64,000 bases of DNA from Aequorivita viscosa (GTDB lineage: Bacteria; Bacteroidota; Bacteroidia; Flavobacteriales; Flavobacteriaceae): positions 82,541-146,540 of the forward strand of contig NZ_FNNS01000003.1 in the NCBI RefSeq assembly GCF_900106795.1, read 5' to 3'. The position numbers and the translations under genes were made by a program. Positions 27,017 to 36,220 of this stretch are shown piece after piece (position 1 is the stretch's first letter; each line of letters starts with the position of its first letter). The notes beneath the pieces were generated by a model that saw nothing but the letters and a program-made list of their open reading frames with translations, was not told the origin of the DNA and ran no database searches.

Positions 27017-28459
27017 ATGTTAAATAGAACTATAGACCAACTGTTAAAAACTGAGCCTACGCTGCACGAAGTAAAAGTCCGTGGATGGGTACGCTCCTTT
27101 CGAAGTAACCGCTTTATAGCTTTAAGTGATGGATCCACAATTAAAACACTGCAATGTGTTGTGGATTTTGAAAATATAGACGACGAAATCCTTAAAAAAG
27201 TTACAATTGGGGCCGCTATTGAAGTTGTAGGAATGCTCGTGGAAAGTCAAGGGCAAGGTCAAACAGTTGAAGTGCAGGTTTCATCATTAAAAGTTTTGGG
27301 AGTAGCACATCCAGACGATGTAAAGCTCACTGTTCTTTCCCCAAAAAGACATACCCTAGAAACCCTCAGGGAACAAGCGCATTTACGAATTCGAACCAAT
27401 ACTTTTGGAGCAGTAATGCGTACACGCTCTAAACTAGCGTTTGCAATAAATGAATATTTTCATAAAAACGGTTTTTACTATATGCATTCTCCTATTATTA
27501 CAGGAAGTGATGCCGAAGGCGCTGGTGAAATGTTTAACGTTACTACCCTCGACCCTAAAAACATTCCGTTAGATGAAAATGGAAATGTAAACCATAAAGA
27601 AGACTTTTTTGGAAAGGAAACCAATCTTACAGTAAGTGGGCAATTAGAAGCCGAATCGTATGCTATGGCACTTGGGAAGGTTTATACTTTTGGGCCAACT
27701 TTTAGGGCAGAAAACTCAAATACAAGTCGCCACTTAGCAGAATTTTGGATGATCGAGCCAGAGGTTGCTTTCAACGACTTAGACGCCAACATGGATTTGG
27801 CTGAAGATTTTATAAAGTATGTAATTAAGTTCGCTTTAGACAATTGTGCAGACGACTTAGAATTTCTTGAAAACAGGCTTTTAGAAGAAGAAAAGAAAAA
27901 AGCTCAAGATCAGCGAAGTGAAATGAAGCTCCGCGAAAAGCTTCACTTTATACTCGATAATAATTTTAAACGCGTAAGCTATACAGAAGCGATTGATATT
28001 CTGAAAAATTCTAAACCAAACAAGAAGAAAAAGTTCAAATATATTATTGAAGAATGGGGCGCTGATCTCCAGAGTGAGCACGAACGTTTTTTGGTTGAAA
28101 AACACTTTAAATCTCCCGTAATTCTTTTTGATTATCCTGCAACAATCAAGGCTTTCTATATGCGCTTGAACGACGATGGAAAAACAGTTAGAGCAATGGA
28201 CGTGCTTTTCCCTGGAATTGGGGAAATTGTAGGTGGCTCGCAGCGGGAAGAACGATATGATGTGCTTTTAGAGAAAATGAAAGCGATGAATATCGACCAA
28301 AAAGAGCTATATTGGTACTTAGATCTACGTAAGTTTGGAACAGCAGTGCACAGTGGTTTCGGACTTGGTTTTGAGCGTTTAGTTCAGTTTACAACAGGAA
28401 TGGGTAACATTCGCGACGTAATACCGTATCCACGTACTCCAGGCAACGCAGACTTTTAA
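27017..28459 (+). CDS. asnS: Asparaginyl-tRNA synthetase
   Basis: 480 residues from ATG 27017; the frame is open from 26957, but the extra 20 residues are hydrophobic, unlike the family, and overlap a promoter. An OB-fold anticodon-binding domain ([20 protein letters not shown]) leads to the class II catalytic core. This core has [37 protein letters not shown] (motif 2) and [21 protein letters not shown] (motif 3, given in part as GFERLVQ). The insertion at about residues 290-340 is rich in lysine and glutamate. It charges tRNA-Asn directly. Confidence 0.97.
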   Translation: MLNRTIDQLLKTEPTLHEVKVRGWVRSFRSNRFIALSDGSTIKTLQCVVDFENIDDEILKKVTIGAAIEVVGMLVESQGQGQTVEVQVSSLKVLGVAHPDDVKLTVLSPKRHTLETLREQAHLRIRTNTFGAVMRTRSKLAFAINEYFHKNGFYYMHSPIITGSDAEGAGEMFNVTTLDPKNIPLDENGNVNHKEDFFGKETNLTVSGQLEAESYAMALGKVYTFGPTFRAENSNTSRHLAEFWMIEPEVAFNDLDANMDLAEDFIKYVIKFALDNCADDLEFLENRLLEEEKKKAQDQRSEMKLREKLHFILDNNFKRVSYTEAIDILKNSKPNKKKKFKYIIEEWGADLQSEHERFLVEKHFKSPVILFDYPATIKAFYMRLNDDGKTVRAMDVLFPGIGEIVGGSQREERYDVLLEKMKAMNIDQKELYWYLDLRKFGTAVHSGFGLGFERLVQFTTGMGNIRDVIPYPRTPGNADF

Positions 28460-28529
28460 GTTTCTAAACTTTTCATTTTTACTGTTGAGGTGTTCCTTGT
28501 AAGCATAATAGAAAGTTAGACACGAGTTA

Positions 28530-28556
28530 TTGTATTTAAAGATGGATCTATTTTTG
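28530..28556 (+). promoter_or_regulatory. Putative rpoN promoter
   Basis: TTG at 28530-28532, then 16 bases, then TATTTTTG at 28549-28556: a close match to the Bacteroidota promoter. ATG 28612 follows after a leader of about 50 bases. Confidence 0.5.
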
Positions 28557-28611
28557 TAACTTTATAACAAAACCAATTATTTCCACAACCTATTGATGTG
28601 TTGATTAAACT

Positions 28612-30075
28612 ATGTTAAAGCAGCAATTAAATCTAAAACTCTCACAGAAATTATCTCCGCAACAAATTCAGTTGATGAAGATGATACAGCTTCCTTTACA
28701 AGCTTTTGAGCAACGTATTTCGCAGGAAATGCAGGAAAATCCAGCTTTGGAAGGTGGAAAGGATGATAGCGATACCTACGACAGCGAATTTGAAAATGAT
28801 AAATTTGAAGACGACTACGATGAAGGCAATGAGGTTATCGAAACAGATATTAATGTTGATGATTATTTAAGCGATGACGAGGTTCCTAGCTATAAACTTT
28901 CAGCAAATAATTATAGTGCCGACGATGAAGATCGCCAAATTCCATACGCTGCAGGAACATCTTTTAACCAATATCTACTCCAACAACTCAATACCTATCG
29001 ATTGGATGAGGACGAAAAGGAAATCGCAAAATTTCTCGTCGGAAGTGTAGATGAAAGCGGCTACATTCGTAGGGAAATTGAAGACATTGTCGACGATTTA
29101 GCCTTTACGCAAAATGTATATACTTCTGAAGATAATGTTGAAAAGGTGTTAACAATCGTGCAAGAATTAGATCCTCCGGGAGTTGCTGCACGCGATCTTC
29201 AAGAATGTTTGCTACTCCAATTAGAGCGTAAAGACCCAACTCCTTCGGTTTCTTTGGCAATTGAAATTATAGAAACTGCTTTTGAACCTTTTAGTAAAAA
29301 ACACTATAAAAAACTTATCCAGAAATTCGATATTACTGAAGATCAGCTTAGGGAAGCAATCCGGGAAATAGAAGGATTAAATCCGAAACCAGGCGGAACC
29401 TATGCAGGAAATAACCGAATTGTGGAACACGTAGTTCCTGACTTTGCGATTAAAATTGTGGATGGCGAACTAGATTTAACATTGAATGGCCGCAATGCAC
29501 CAGAACTTCATATTTCTCACGATTACACCAATATGCTGAAAGGCTATAAGGAATCTAAGGAGAAATCGAAGGCCCAGAAAGATGCGGTGATTTTCATAAA
29601 ACAAAAACTAGACGCTGCTAAATGGTTTATCGATGCCATAAAACAACGTCAGCAGACTTTGTTTGTTACTATGAATGCTATTATGCATCATCAAAAGGAA
29701 TACTTTTTGTCTGGAGATGAGCGAAAGCTTAAACCAATGATTTTAAAAGACATCGCCGATAAAATTAATATGGATGTCTCTACGGTTTCTCGTGTGGCCA
29801 ATAGTAAATATGTAGATACACCGTATGGCACTAAACTAATTAAGGAGTTTTTTAGTGAATCCATGAAAAACGAAATGGGCGAAGACGTTTCTACGCGGGA
29901 AATTAAAAAAATTCTCGAAATGATTATTGCTGACGAAGACAAGCGTAAACCTTATACCGATGATAAATTAGCAAAACTTCTGTTAGAAAAAGGATATCCA
30001 ATTGCCCGGCGAACTATCGCTAAATACAGGGAGCAACTAGACCTTCCCGTAGCCCGACTCAGAAAAGAAATTTGA
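28612..30075 (+). CDS. rpoN: RNA polymerase sigma-54 factor
   Basis: 487 residues. Region I (LSQKLSPQQIQLMKMIQLPL) interacts with activators. An acidic region II of about 80 residues follows, then the core-binding domain (FLVGSVDESGYI, LDPPGVAARDLQECLLLQL), the HTH (DVSTVSRVANSKYVDTPYGT), and the RpoN box ARRTIAKYRE near residue 470. It directs RNA polymerase to -24/-12 promoters and needs an AAA+ activator, none of which is in this window. The stop TGA overlaps the ATG of the following membrane-protein gene. Confidence 0.97.
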   Translation: MLKQQLNLKLSQKLSPQQIQLMKMIQLPLQAFEQRISQEMQENPALEGGKDDSDTYDSEFENDKFEDDYDEGNEVIETDINVDDYLSDDEVPSYKLSANNYSADDEDRQIPYAAGTSFNQYLLQQLNTYRLDEDEKEIAKFLVGSVDESGYIRREIEDIVDDLAFTQNVYTSEDNVEKVLTIVQELDPPGVAARDLQECLLLQLERKDPTPSVSLAIEIIETAFEPFSKKHYKKLIQKFDITEDQLREAIREIEGLNPKPGGTYAGNNRIVEHVVPDFAIKIVDGELDLTLNGRNAPELHISHDYTNMLKGYKESKEKSKAQKDAVIFIKQKLDAAKWFIDAIKQRQQTLFVTMNAIMHHQKEYFLSGDERKLKPMILKDIADKINMDVSTVSRVANSKYVDTPYGTKLIKEFFSESMKNEMGEDVSTREIKKILEMIIADEDKRKPYTDDKLAKLLLEKGYPIARRTIAKYREQLDLPVARLRKEI

Positions 30076-30680
30076 TGAGGTTATTTCTAAAACTTGGATC
30101 TATTCTCTTTCACCCATTGCTGATGCCTATAATGGGTACAGCAATATACTTTTATATTACGCCGCGATTTGTAGAGTATGAACTAGTAACAGCAAACCTC
30201 TTTGCGCTTACAATTGTTACGGTTATCATTCCAATAGTTGTCTTTTTTTTACTCAAAACACTAAGACAAGTAGAAACTATTTATTTAAGGAATGTAAAGG
30301 AGCGCAAATATCCGTTAATGATTCAGTGTGTATTGTTGTTGCTGGTCATTAAAATGGTCTTTAATCCGTATGATAATCCAGAGCTATATTTCTTTTTTGT
30401 GGGAATTTTATTTTCGGCATTTGCTTCTTTGGTGATGGTGTTATTTAAAGTAAAAGTAAGCCTTCACCAAATAGGGGTCGCGGGCTTACTGCTTTTTTTA
30501 GTCGGTTTGAGCGCACATTTCAAAATAAACCTTTTGATACCTATCAGTTTCTTTTTCTTTGTAAATGGCTGGGTGGCTTCCTCTAGGTTACAAGCAAATG
30601 CACATAGCTATTTGGAATTAGGATTAGGTTTCCTGGTTGGGGCGCTGCCTCAGCTTATTTTATTCAATATGTGGCTATAA
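30075..30680 (+). CDS. Conserved membrane protein, possibly degenerate PAP2-like
   Basis: 201 residues from ATG 30075, overlapping the rpoN stop by one base (TGATG); TTG 30072 is an in-frame alternative. About six membrane segments are visible. The C-terminal stretch ASSRLQANAHSYLELGLGFL sits where PAP2 phosphatases have their S-R-x-x-x-x-x-H motif (Ser, Arg and His are present). The earlier K-x6-RP and PSGH motifs are not seen, so catalysis is doubtful. Co-transcription with rpoN is likely. Function unknown. Confidence 0.7.
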   Translation: MRLFLKLGSILFHPLLMPIMGTAIYFYITPRFVEYELVTANLFALTIVTVIIPIVVFFLLKTLRQVETIYLRNVKERKYPLMIQCVLLLLVIKMVFNPYDNPELYFFFVGILFSAFASLVMVLFKVKVSLHQIGVAGLLLFLVGLSAHFKINLLIPISFFFFVNGWVASSRLQANAHSYLELGLGFLVGALPQLILFNMWL

Positions 30681-31414
30681 TTAGGGTTGCAGCTTTCATG
30701 AAGTTTGAGGGAACACCTAATTGGATTAATGCCTTCATTTTATATGAATCAGACTTTTTAATAATATTAATCTCTCTGCCACATGCTATTTCATATCTTG
30801 CTCGAAACTTATAAACTTTTCGAATAAAAAAATTTTATCGCTACTATAACAATAGAGTTCGTTTTCATCGGTTTTGTTGAATCGTTATTAATTATCTAAT
30901 TTTATGTGTCGCGTTTGATTTAAACGGCTTAAAAACAGGGTGTTTTTTCTTACGAGATAATTGATGCCATTAATGACGATTCTATTTTAACCTCACCAAG
31001 TGGAAATCAAGTTTTTTATGGAAACCAAATATTGGTTAATACAACTTTAAAGAACCACAGTTTCTTATTTACCCAAATCAGCAGCCGAACAACTTACTTT
31101 AAATTTAAAAAATGCTGTTGAAACTATCGAAGTCCAAATTTTTAATGTTGAAGGGAAACTTTTAACCAATCAAAATTTGACTATCCAAAATGGGTACATC
31201 TTGGATGTTTCGCAGTTATCGAGCGGCCTGTATTTTTTGAATATTAAATCAAGAAATTATAGTAGAGTGAGTAAGGATCTTCTTATTTAAATGAATGGAA
31301 ATTGGTAGATTGCCCTGTATTCAAATTTTTGATTTTTCAAATGTTTGTTCCGTTGAGGCTTTTGAATGGCTTCTGTTTAAAATTAGTAAGCTGAAAAAGT
31401 GAAAACTATGCATA
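30681..31414 (+). other. 734-base gap holding a decayed T9SS gene end
   Basis: The first ~250 bases are AT-rich, and nothing was recognised in them. The centre (about 30935-31290) is a frameshifted remnant of a secreted protein, listed separately. The last ~120 bases separate it from the minus-strand beta-barrel gene and show no clear terminator. Confidence 0.6.
30935..31290 (+). pseudogene. Remnant of a T9SS-secreted protein: C-terminal sorting domain with at least two frameshifts
   Basis: Three successive frames make one protein tail. Frame one reads GVFSYEIIDAINDDSILTS then SGNQVFYGNQILVN (to about 31045). Frame two reads YNFKEPQFLIYPN (to about 31078). Frame three, from 31081, reads AAEQLTLNLKNAV, then VQIFNVEGKLL, LDVSQLSSGLYFLNI and a final KDLLI before TAA 31288. 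This is a type A T9SS sorting domain. At 31078 a single base seems lost, since YPNPAAEQL would need one more C. The upstream part of the gene is missing. Confidence 0.8.
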
Positions 31415-32131
31415 TTACAGAATATAAAACATCAAGCCAACCTTAAGGCTTCTAAGATCTATTTTGTCGCCTTCGATGGTATAAGCGTCCTTAAAAAACG
31501 GGCTCAGGCTGTATGCAGCAAAAAAATTGAAGGTATTGTATCCGAAGCTTAGTGTTGCAGAAACACGAACAGGGTCAAACTCAGATATTTTCGTTTGGTT
31601 CACATTATTTCCAGGTTGTTTAAAAGTAGCTTTATGCCAATAAGCATATCCGATCCGGGCTCCAGCATAAATTCGCCAAAATCTATATTCGGTAGGAGTG
31701 GAGGTGCGCCATCTAAATTCTAATGGAATTTCTACCATTGCCATGCCAAATCGGTTTTGGGTATAATCTACATCACTATCTAGTACATTGAAAATAGTGT
31801 TTCCTTCAGCGTCCTCTCCTATAAATAAATTTTGCCCAAATTGATCATATGTTAATCCTAACCCCACGGCAACTGCTATATTGCGCCTTTCATTAATTGG
31901 CATGTCCCTCAGAAACCCTATCTGAAGTCCGCCAGAAAGCCCTCTAGAACTCATTCCAGGAGGGGAATTAGGGATTAGGTTGTACGTAATGCCAAAGTAA
32001 AACTGGTCTTCTCTGTACTTTAAATCGGCATACGATTCGTTTGTGCCGTCTATTACTTCCTCTTGTGAAAACACCATTACTGGAAGAAATAGTATAAGCC
32101 AGAAATTTCGCAACTTTAAAAGCGTATCCAT
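31415..32131 (-). CDS. Outer-membrane beta-barrel protein (PorT-like family)
   Basis: 238 residues with a signal peptide (LRNFWLILFLPVMVFSQ). The mature chain alternates hydrophobic and polar residues in 8-10 strands (QFYFGITYNLIP, LSGGLQIGFLRDM, NIAVAVGLGLTYDQFG, RIYAGARIGYAYWHKA, SATLSFGYNTFNFFAAYSL) and ends with the aromatic LKVGLMFYIL typical of barrel termini. It lies in the outer membrane. The family includes PorT-like proteins, but nothing here shows a T9SS assembly role. It is downstream of, but separated by a terminator from, the ExbB/ExbD operon. Confidence 0.72.
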   Translation of the reverse strand: MDTLLKLRNFWLILFLPVMVFSQEEVIDGTNESYADLKYREDQFYFGITYNLIPNSPPGMSSRGLSGGLQIGFLRDMPINERRNIAVAVGLGLTYDQFGQNLFIGEDAEGNTIFNVLDSDVDYTQNRFGMAMVEIPLEFRWRTSTPTEYRFWRIYAGARIGYAYWHKATFKQPGNNVNQTKISEFDPVRVSATLSFGYNTFNFFAAYSLSPFFKDAYTIEGDKIDLRSLKVGLMFYIL

Positions 32132-32163
32132 AGGTTAAAGATAAGTGTATTTTCAGTATTACG

Positions 32164-32208
32164 GAATAAAAAAACGCCTTGTCTACAAATTCTGTAACAA
32201 GGCGTTTT
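32164..32208 (-). terminator. Rho-independent terminator after the ExbB/ExbD operon
   Basis: A perfect 12-bp stem (32171-32182 with 32197-32208, AAAACGCCTTGT / ACAAGGCGTTTT) encloses a 14-base loop that can pair further. On the minus strand the stem is followed by a run of T, just after the last ExbD stop. Confidence 0.85.
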
Positions 32209-32227
32209 GATAGATTATTAAGTAATT

Positions 32228-32701
32228 TTACTGTTCTACTTCATTCCCTGGAGTGGTAATGTAGATTATTTTTAACATGTTTAAATCACGTAATTCTTGT
32301 TTAATATCGGTAACCATTCCAGTATTAGTTTCTTCATCAACTTTTAAAGCTACCATCACTTTGTCCTGTAATTCAGGAAGAAGTTTTTGACGCGCTTCTG
32401 TCAATGCGAATTTAATATTTGTAATGTCTGTGTACTTATCACCGATTTGTATTTTAGGTTCAGTTCCAAATTTTTCTTGGTATCTCGCGCTAGGTTTCCC
32501 TGCATAAATATACACTGACCTGTCTTTCTTCAGTTTTTCTACCTGATCTGCCTTTGGCAATTTGTTCATAACTAACAAATTGTCATCCCGCAAAACTGTT
32601 ACCACCATAAAAAAGAATAGTAACATAAATACAATATCCGGGAGGGATGCTGTAGAAACAGGTGGCAATCCGCCTTCTTTTTTCTTTGTAAACTTAGCCA
32701 T
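32228..32701 (-). CDS. ExbD/TolR family biopolymer transport protein
   Basis: 157 residues: a basic cytoplasmic N-terminus, then one membrane helix (LPDIVFMLLFFFMVVTVL) with the proton-path Asp at residue 22, then a periplasmic domain. A second copy of the family lies 11 bases upstream. With ExbB it should form the inner-membrane motor that uses the proton gradient to energise outer-membrane transport through TonB, or a related envelope process. It is the last gene of the operon. Confidence 0.92.
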   Translation of the reverse strand: MAKFTKKKEGGLPPVSTASLPDIVFMLLFFFMVVTVLRDDNLLVMNKLPKADQVEKLKKDRSVYIYAGKPSARYQEKFGTEPKIQIGDKYTDITNIKFALTEARQKLLPELQDKVMVALKVDEETNTGMVTDIKQELRDLNMLKIIYITTPGNEVEQ

Positions 32702-32712
32702 TGATAATATTT

Positions 32713-33357
32713 TTAGGATCCAGATTTTTTAGGTTCTGCCTCTGATAATTTCTGAGGAAACAGTTTCTGAACGACCTCGAGTTTTTCTTGTAACAAATCT
32801 TTATCGCCTTTATAGCTTCCTTCATCCAGAGCTTTACTCATTTCTGTAAACTTCCAACCATAAAGTCTTTGTGATTCTCTATCTCTTAAATAATTATAAG
32901 CTGCTACCAATTCATTTTGAACAGCGATATACATTTTATATGAGGTAAGTCTGTCATTTTGGACTGATATTACTGCCTTATCTGGATTGTCCGATGACTT
33001 TGGATTATGCTTGTTTGGGTTGTCAGCCATACCACCCTTACAATAATTACAGTATTCTGCAGTTCCAGCTGGAGCGCCTCCATTATCTAGGAAGTTGATA
33101 GCGGCCTTACGAAGGTCTTTAAGCTCCATTAGGTTATCATCTACCAATAATTGGTCCTGTCTGTTTACGTTTACAATAAAGAGGTTTTTTTCCTTTATTA
33201 TAACCTTTTCATCTGTTGGCGGTTCCTTAGGTGGCAATTGTCTCGCAATACCTTTATCCTTTTCGATGGTTGTTGTAACCAAGAAAAAGATAAGCAACAG
33301 GAATGCGATGTCTGCCATAGACCCTGCGTTTACTTCTGGTGTTGCTCTTCTTGCCAT
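32713..33357 (-). CDS. ExbD/TolR family protein, longer paralogue
   Basis: 214 residues. The single membrane helix (SMADIAFLLLIFFLVTTTI) carries the conserved Asp at residue 16. The periplasmic part is about 55 residues longer than the neighbouring ExbD, with an inserted segment around EYCNYCKGGMADNPNKHNPK that has two cysteines three residues apart and is unlike standard ExbD. The C-terminus is lysine- and glutamate-rich. It overlaps nothing, lies 3 bases after the small membrane gene, and belongs to the same operon. Confidence 0.9.
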   Translation of the reverse strand: MARRATPEVNAGSMADIAFLLLIFFLVTTTIEKDKGIARQLPPKEPPTDEKVIIKEKNLFIVNVNRQDQLLVDDNLMELKDLRKAAINFLDNGGAPAGTAEYCNYCKGGMADNPNKHNPKSSDNPDKAVISVQNDRLTSYKMYIAVQNELVAAYNYLRDRESQRLYGWKFTEMSKALDEGSYKGDKDLLQEKLEVVQKLFPQKLSEAEPKKSGS

Positions 33358-33360
33358 AAT

Positions 33361-33783
33361 TTATTTAATTACTTTTTTAACTCCGCTTAAAACCATTGCT
33401 CCAATAGCTAAAATGCCCAATATGTAAAATACATATAGACCAGTGTCTATCCATTTTGCGCCACTGGCAGAAAGGGATACATCGCGCATTTGCATTGGGG
33501 TTCCATCTGCTAGAGCGTACGAAACAATTACAATTAGCAGAAAAGCTCCAATTGAGATTAATGTGTTCTTAATATTTCCAGAGAAAACTCCTTTTATAAC
33601 AAAGAAAAGTACAAATGCTACTGTAATGGCAAGCGTTATATACGCCACATACAAGAAACCATCTAAGCCTTCCCCTGTGTCGATTACTTCTTGATCACCT
33701 TTCACGATGATCATTGCAAGAAAAATAATCCCTGCAACGCTAAGAAGCAATGCTACTATTTTTAAAATTTTATGTAATGACAT
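33361..33783 (-). CDS. Four-helix membrane protein in the ExbB/ExbD operon
   Basis: 140 residues with four predicted membrane helices (IVALLLSVAGIIFLAMIIV, FLYVAYITLAITVAFVLFFV, TLISIGAFLLIVIVSYALA, TGLYVFYILGILAIGAMVL) and a final KKVIK. It sits between exbB and the longer exbD with gaps of 12 and 3 bases, so it is very likely co-translated and may be an accessory part of the motor. No named family was recognised with confidence. Confidence 0.8.
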   Translation of the reverse strand: MSLHKILKIVALLLSVAGIIFLAMIIVKGDQEVIDTGEGLDGFLYVAYITLAITVAFVLFFVIKGVFSGNIKNTLISIGAFLLIVIVSYALADGTPMQMRDVSLSASGAKWIDTGLYVFYILGILAIGAMVLSGVKKVIK

Positions 33784-33795
33784 CTTGTGGTTTGT

Positions 33796-34608
33796 TTAGA
33801 TTTTGTTTTTTACTTTATAGTCGAACAGCATATCGATTAAAGTGATAGAAGCATCTTCCATACTGTTAACAATACTATCGATTTTTGCGATAATATAGTT
33901 GTAGAAAATTTGAAGGATAATTGCAACGATCAAACCGAATACTGTTGTTAAAAGAGCTACTTTAATACCTCCTGCAACCAACGACGGGTTCATATCTCCT
34001 GCTGCCTGAATTTTATCGAATGCATCAATCATACCAATTACAGTTCCCATGAAACCAAGCATAGGTGCAATTGCGATAAATAAAGAAATCCAAGAAACGT
34101 TCTTTTCAAGTTGTCCCATTTGTACACCTCCGTAAGCTACAACTGCTTTTTCAGCAACATCAACGCCTTCATCTGCACGATCAAGACCTTGATAGTAGAT
34201 AGAAGCAACTGGGCCTTTTGTGTTTCGGCATACTTCTTTAGCAGCTTCAACTCCACCGCTATTAAGTGCATCCTCCACTTCTTGAGCTAGCTTCTGAGTG
34301 TTTGTTGTTGAAAGATTAAGATAAATAATTCTTTCGATAGCGATTGCCAGTCCAAGAATAAGACACAATAGTACAATCCCCATAAATGCAGGTCCACCTT
34401 CTACAAAACGTTCTTTTAGTTCTTGGTGAAATCCTTTTGTTTCAGTACTGGCTGCAGTAGCTGCATCGTCCTGAATAAAAGTAACTGTAGCTGCTGTGAG
34501 CAAAGCTTGTGAACTGTTTGGCATTGTTTGCGCCGTTGCGGCGTTTGCGTTTAACGAGCCCACAAATACCATTGCGGCAACCGCCATAATAGAGAATAAT
34601 TTTTTCAT
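33796..34608 (-). CDS. exbB: MotA/TolQ/ExbB proton channel protein
   Basis: 270 residues. An N-terminal hydrophobic, signal-like stretch (MAVAAMVFVGSLNANAATAQ) precedes three core helices: VLLCLILGLAIAIERIIYL, then ISLFIAIAPMLGFMGTVIGM and ALLTTVFGLIVAIILQIFYN, which carry the conserved Thr/Gly residues of the channel. Flavobacterial ExbB proteins often have this extra leader. It is first in an operon with a four-helix protein and two ExbD paralogues. Confidence 0.93.
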   Translation of the reverse strand: MKKLFSIMAVAAMVFVGSLNANAATAQTMPNSSQALLTAATVTFIQDDAATAASTETKGFHQELKERFVEGGPAFMGIVLLCLILGLAIAIERIIYLNLSTTNTQKLAQEVEDALNSGGVEAAKEVCRNTKGPVASIYYQGLDRADEGVDVAEKAVVAYGGVQMGQLEKNVSWISLFIAIAPMLGFMGTVIGMIDAFDKIQAAGDMNPSLVAGGIKVALLTTVFGLIVAIILQIFYNYIIAKIDSIVNSMEDASITLIDMLFDYKVKNKI

Positions 34609-34952
34609 TGCTATCGACTTAAGGTTTGATTTTTAGTTAAGGGTTTAAAGATATAAAATAAATTAGTTAAACTACAAGAATAATAATCTACACTGCATTT
34701 GGCAGTATTTGCAAAGTTATAAGAATATTAAGTTTTCATGATAGGTTTTTTCTTATTGAACGTTAAACGTTATAATGCAAAACTTGTTGTAAAAGTTGCG
34801 TTTTAGTTTTTGTTCTTTAATTACTCAGTAAGTATAAAAGCGATTTAAAAATATTTCACGACGTATTACTGATTCAAAGGCAATTATAGCTTACTATTCA
34901 TAAATTCATTTGAAGCTTGCGCCAATAAATTTACAGTTTGAAAACGTATTCG
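34609..34952 (-). promoter_or_regulatory. 344-base gap upstream of exbB with a putative promoter
   Basis: On the minus strand, TATCTTTA (34646-34653) with TTG at 34675-34677 (21-base spacer) lies about 37 bases before the exbB ATG. The remaining part, up to the tRNA gene, is AT-rich, includes an AACGTTAAACGTT palindromic word near 34759-34771, and has no open frame of note. Confidence 0.5.
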
Positions 34953-35040
34953 CAGAGAGGAAGGGATTCGAACCCTCGATACGCTTTTGGCGTATACACA
35001 CTTTCCAGGCGTGCGCCTTCGACCACTCGGCCACCTCTCT
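34953..35040 (-). tRNA. tRNA-Ser (anticodon GGA)
   Basis: An 88-base cloverleaf with a long variable arm, as in serine tRNAs. The acceptor stem AGAGAGG pairs with CCTCTCT. The D-arm region is TGGCCGAGTGGTCGAAGGC, the anticodon loop is CTGGAAA, the variable arm is a hairpin (TACGCC AAA AGGCGTA-like), and the T-arm reads GGGTTCGAATCCC. The CCA end is not encoded. It reads UCC/UCU codons. Confidence 0.95.
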
Positions 35041-35178
35041 ATTTAATTTTGTTCCTTTCGAATTTTCAGGATCAATGGCCAGAAAATATTTCAAATACAC
35101 TAGGAAGACGCATTTCTTCCAATCGATTGCCAAATATCAAAAAAAAATCCCACCCATAAAATAATTTAGGAGGTTAAT

Positions 35179-36207
35179 TTAACTCATTTCTCCGCGAAGG
35201 GAGGTTTCAAATATGGTTTTGAAACTAGTAGCCGATATATTTTGTCCTAATAAATACATTAATTTAGCCAATGCTGCTTCTGTTGTGCAATCTTTTCCGC
35301 TAATTATGCCAATTTTCTTTAAATCTGTGCTTGTTTCATATAATCCCATATTTACGCTCCCACCTGCACATTGCGTTATATTAACTACGGGAATTCCTCG
35401 TTTTATAACCGATTTAAGTAAATCTAAAAACCACTTAACGTTAGTTACATTCCCAGTTCCATAGGTTTCTATGATTAATCCTTTCAGGTCTGGATAAGAA
35501 AACAGATGCTTTAATGTGGCTTCTTCCATTCCAGGAAACATTTTTACTAGCATAATATTGCTTTCTAATGTTTTGTGAACTATCAATTTTTTTCGTCGAT
35601 TTGGTTTGTAAAGTGCTTTGTCATTGACAACCAAGTTTACGCCGCTTATTACTAAATCTGGATAATTAAGAGAAGCAAAGGCTTCAAAGTGTTCTGCGTT
35701 AATCTTGGTCGTTCTGTTTGCTCGGTATAATTTATATTCAAAATAGAGGCATACCTCAGCTATTTTAGATACACCTTTTTCTTTAAGTGCAGCAATTTGA
35801 ATAGACGTAATAAGGTTTTCTTTGGCATCGGTGCGTAAATCTCCGATAGGAAGTTGTGATCCAGTAAAAATCACAGGTTTTCCTAAGTTTTCCAACATAA
35901 AACTTAAGGCAGATGCAGTGTACGACATGGTGTCGCTACCGTGAAGAACGACAAATCCATCCATCGATTCGTAATTTTCCTCAATAATAGATGCAATTTC
36001 CACCCAATACTTAGGATCCATATTTGAACTGTCAATGGGTTCTGCGAAGGTTGTGGTTTTAATGTTACAATCAAGAAGCTTGAGCTCTGGAATGTGATTG
36101 AGCAATTCGTCAAAGTTGAAGTTGCGAAGTGCGCCAGTATCAAAATCTTTGATCATCCCAATGGTTCCACCAGTATATATAAGGAGTATATTTGGTTTCT
36201 TAGTCAT
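35179..36207 (-). CDS. ansA: Type I (cytoplasmic-type) L-asparaginase
   Basis: 342 residues from ATG 36207 (MTKKPNILLIYTGGTIGM); the frame continues to a TTG at 36231, but this would run into the preceding tatD gene. The first catalytic Thr is in YTGGTIGM and the second set in VLHGSDTMSYTASALSF (Asp/Thr pair). FTGSQLPIGDLRTDAKENLI is also typical. It hydrolyses asparagine to aspartate and ammonia. There is no signal peptide. It lies 13 bases after tatD, in one minus-strand operon. Confidence 0.94.
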   Translation of the reverse strand: MTKKPNILLIYTGGTIGMIKDFDTGALRNFNFDELLNHIPELKLLDCNIKTTTFAEPIDSSNMDPKYWVEIASIIEENYESMDGFVVLHGSDTMSYTASALSFMLENLGKPVIFTGSQLPIGDLRTDAKENLITSIQIAALKEKGVSKIAEVCLYFEYKLYRANRTTKINAEHFEAFASLNYPDLVISGVNLVVNDKALYKPNRRKKLIVHKTLESNIMLVKMFPGMEEATLKHLFSYPDLKGLIIETYGTGNVTNVKWFLDLLKSVIKRGIPVVNITQCAGGSVNMGLYETSTDLKKIGIISGKDCTTEAALAKLMYLLGQNISATSFKTIFETSLRGEMS

Positions 36208-36220
36208 ATTGCTTACACAT

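Noticed and set aside
6934..31290. The orphan signal peptide and the T9SS tail as two halves of one gene split by an insertion
   Set aside because: The 24 kb between them includes purD, asnS and rpoN, which are not plausible cargo, and nothing links the two fragments beyond belonging to the same broad protein class.
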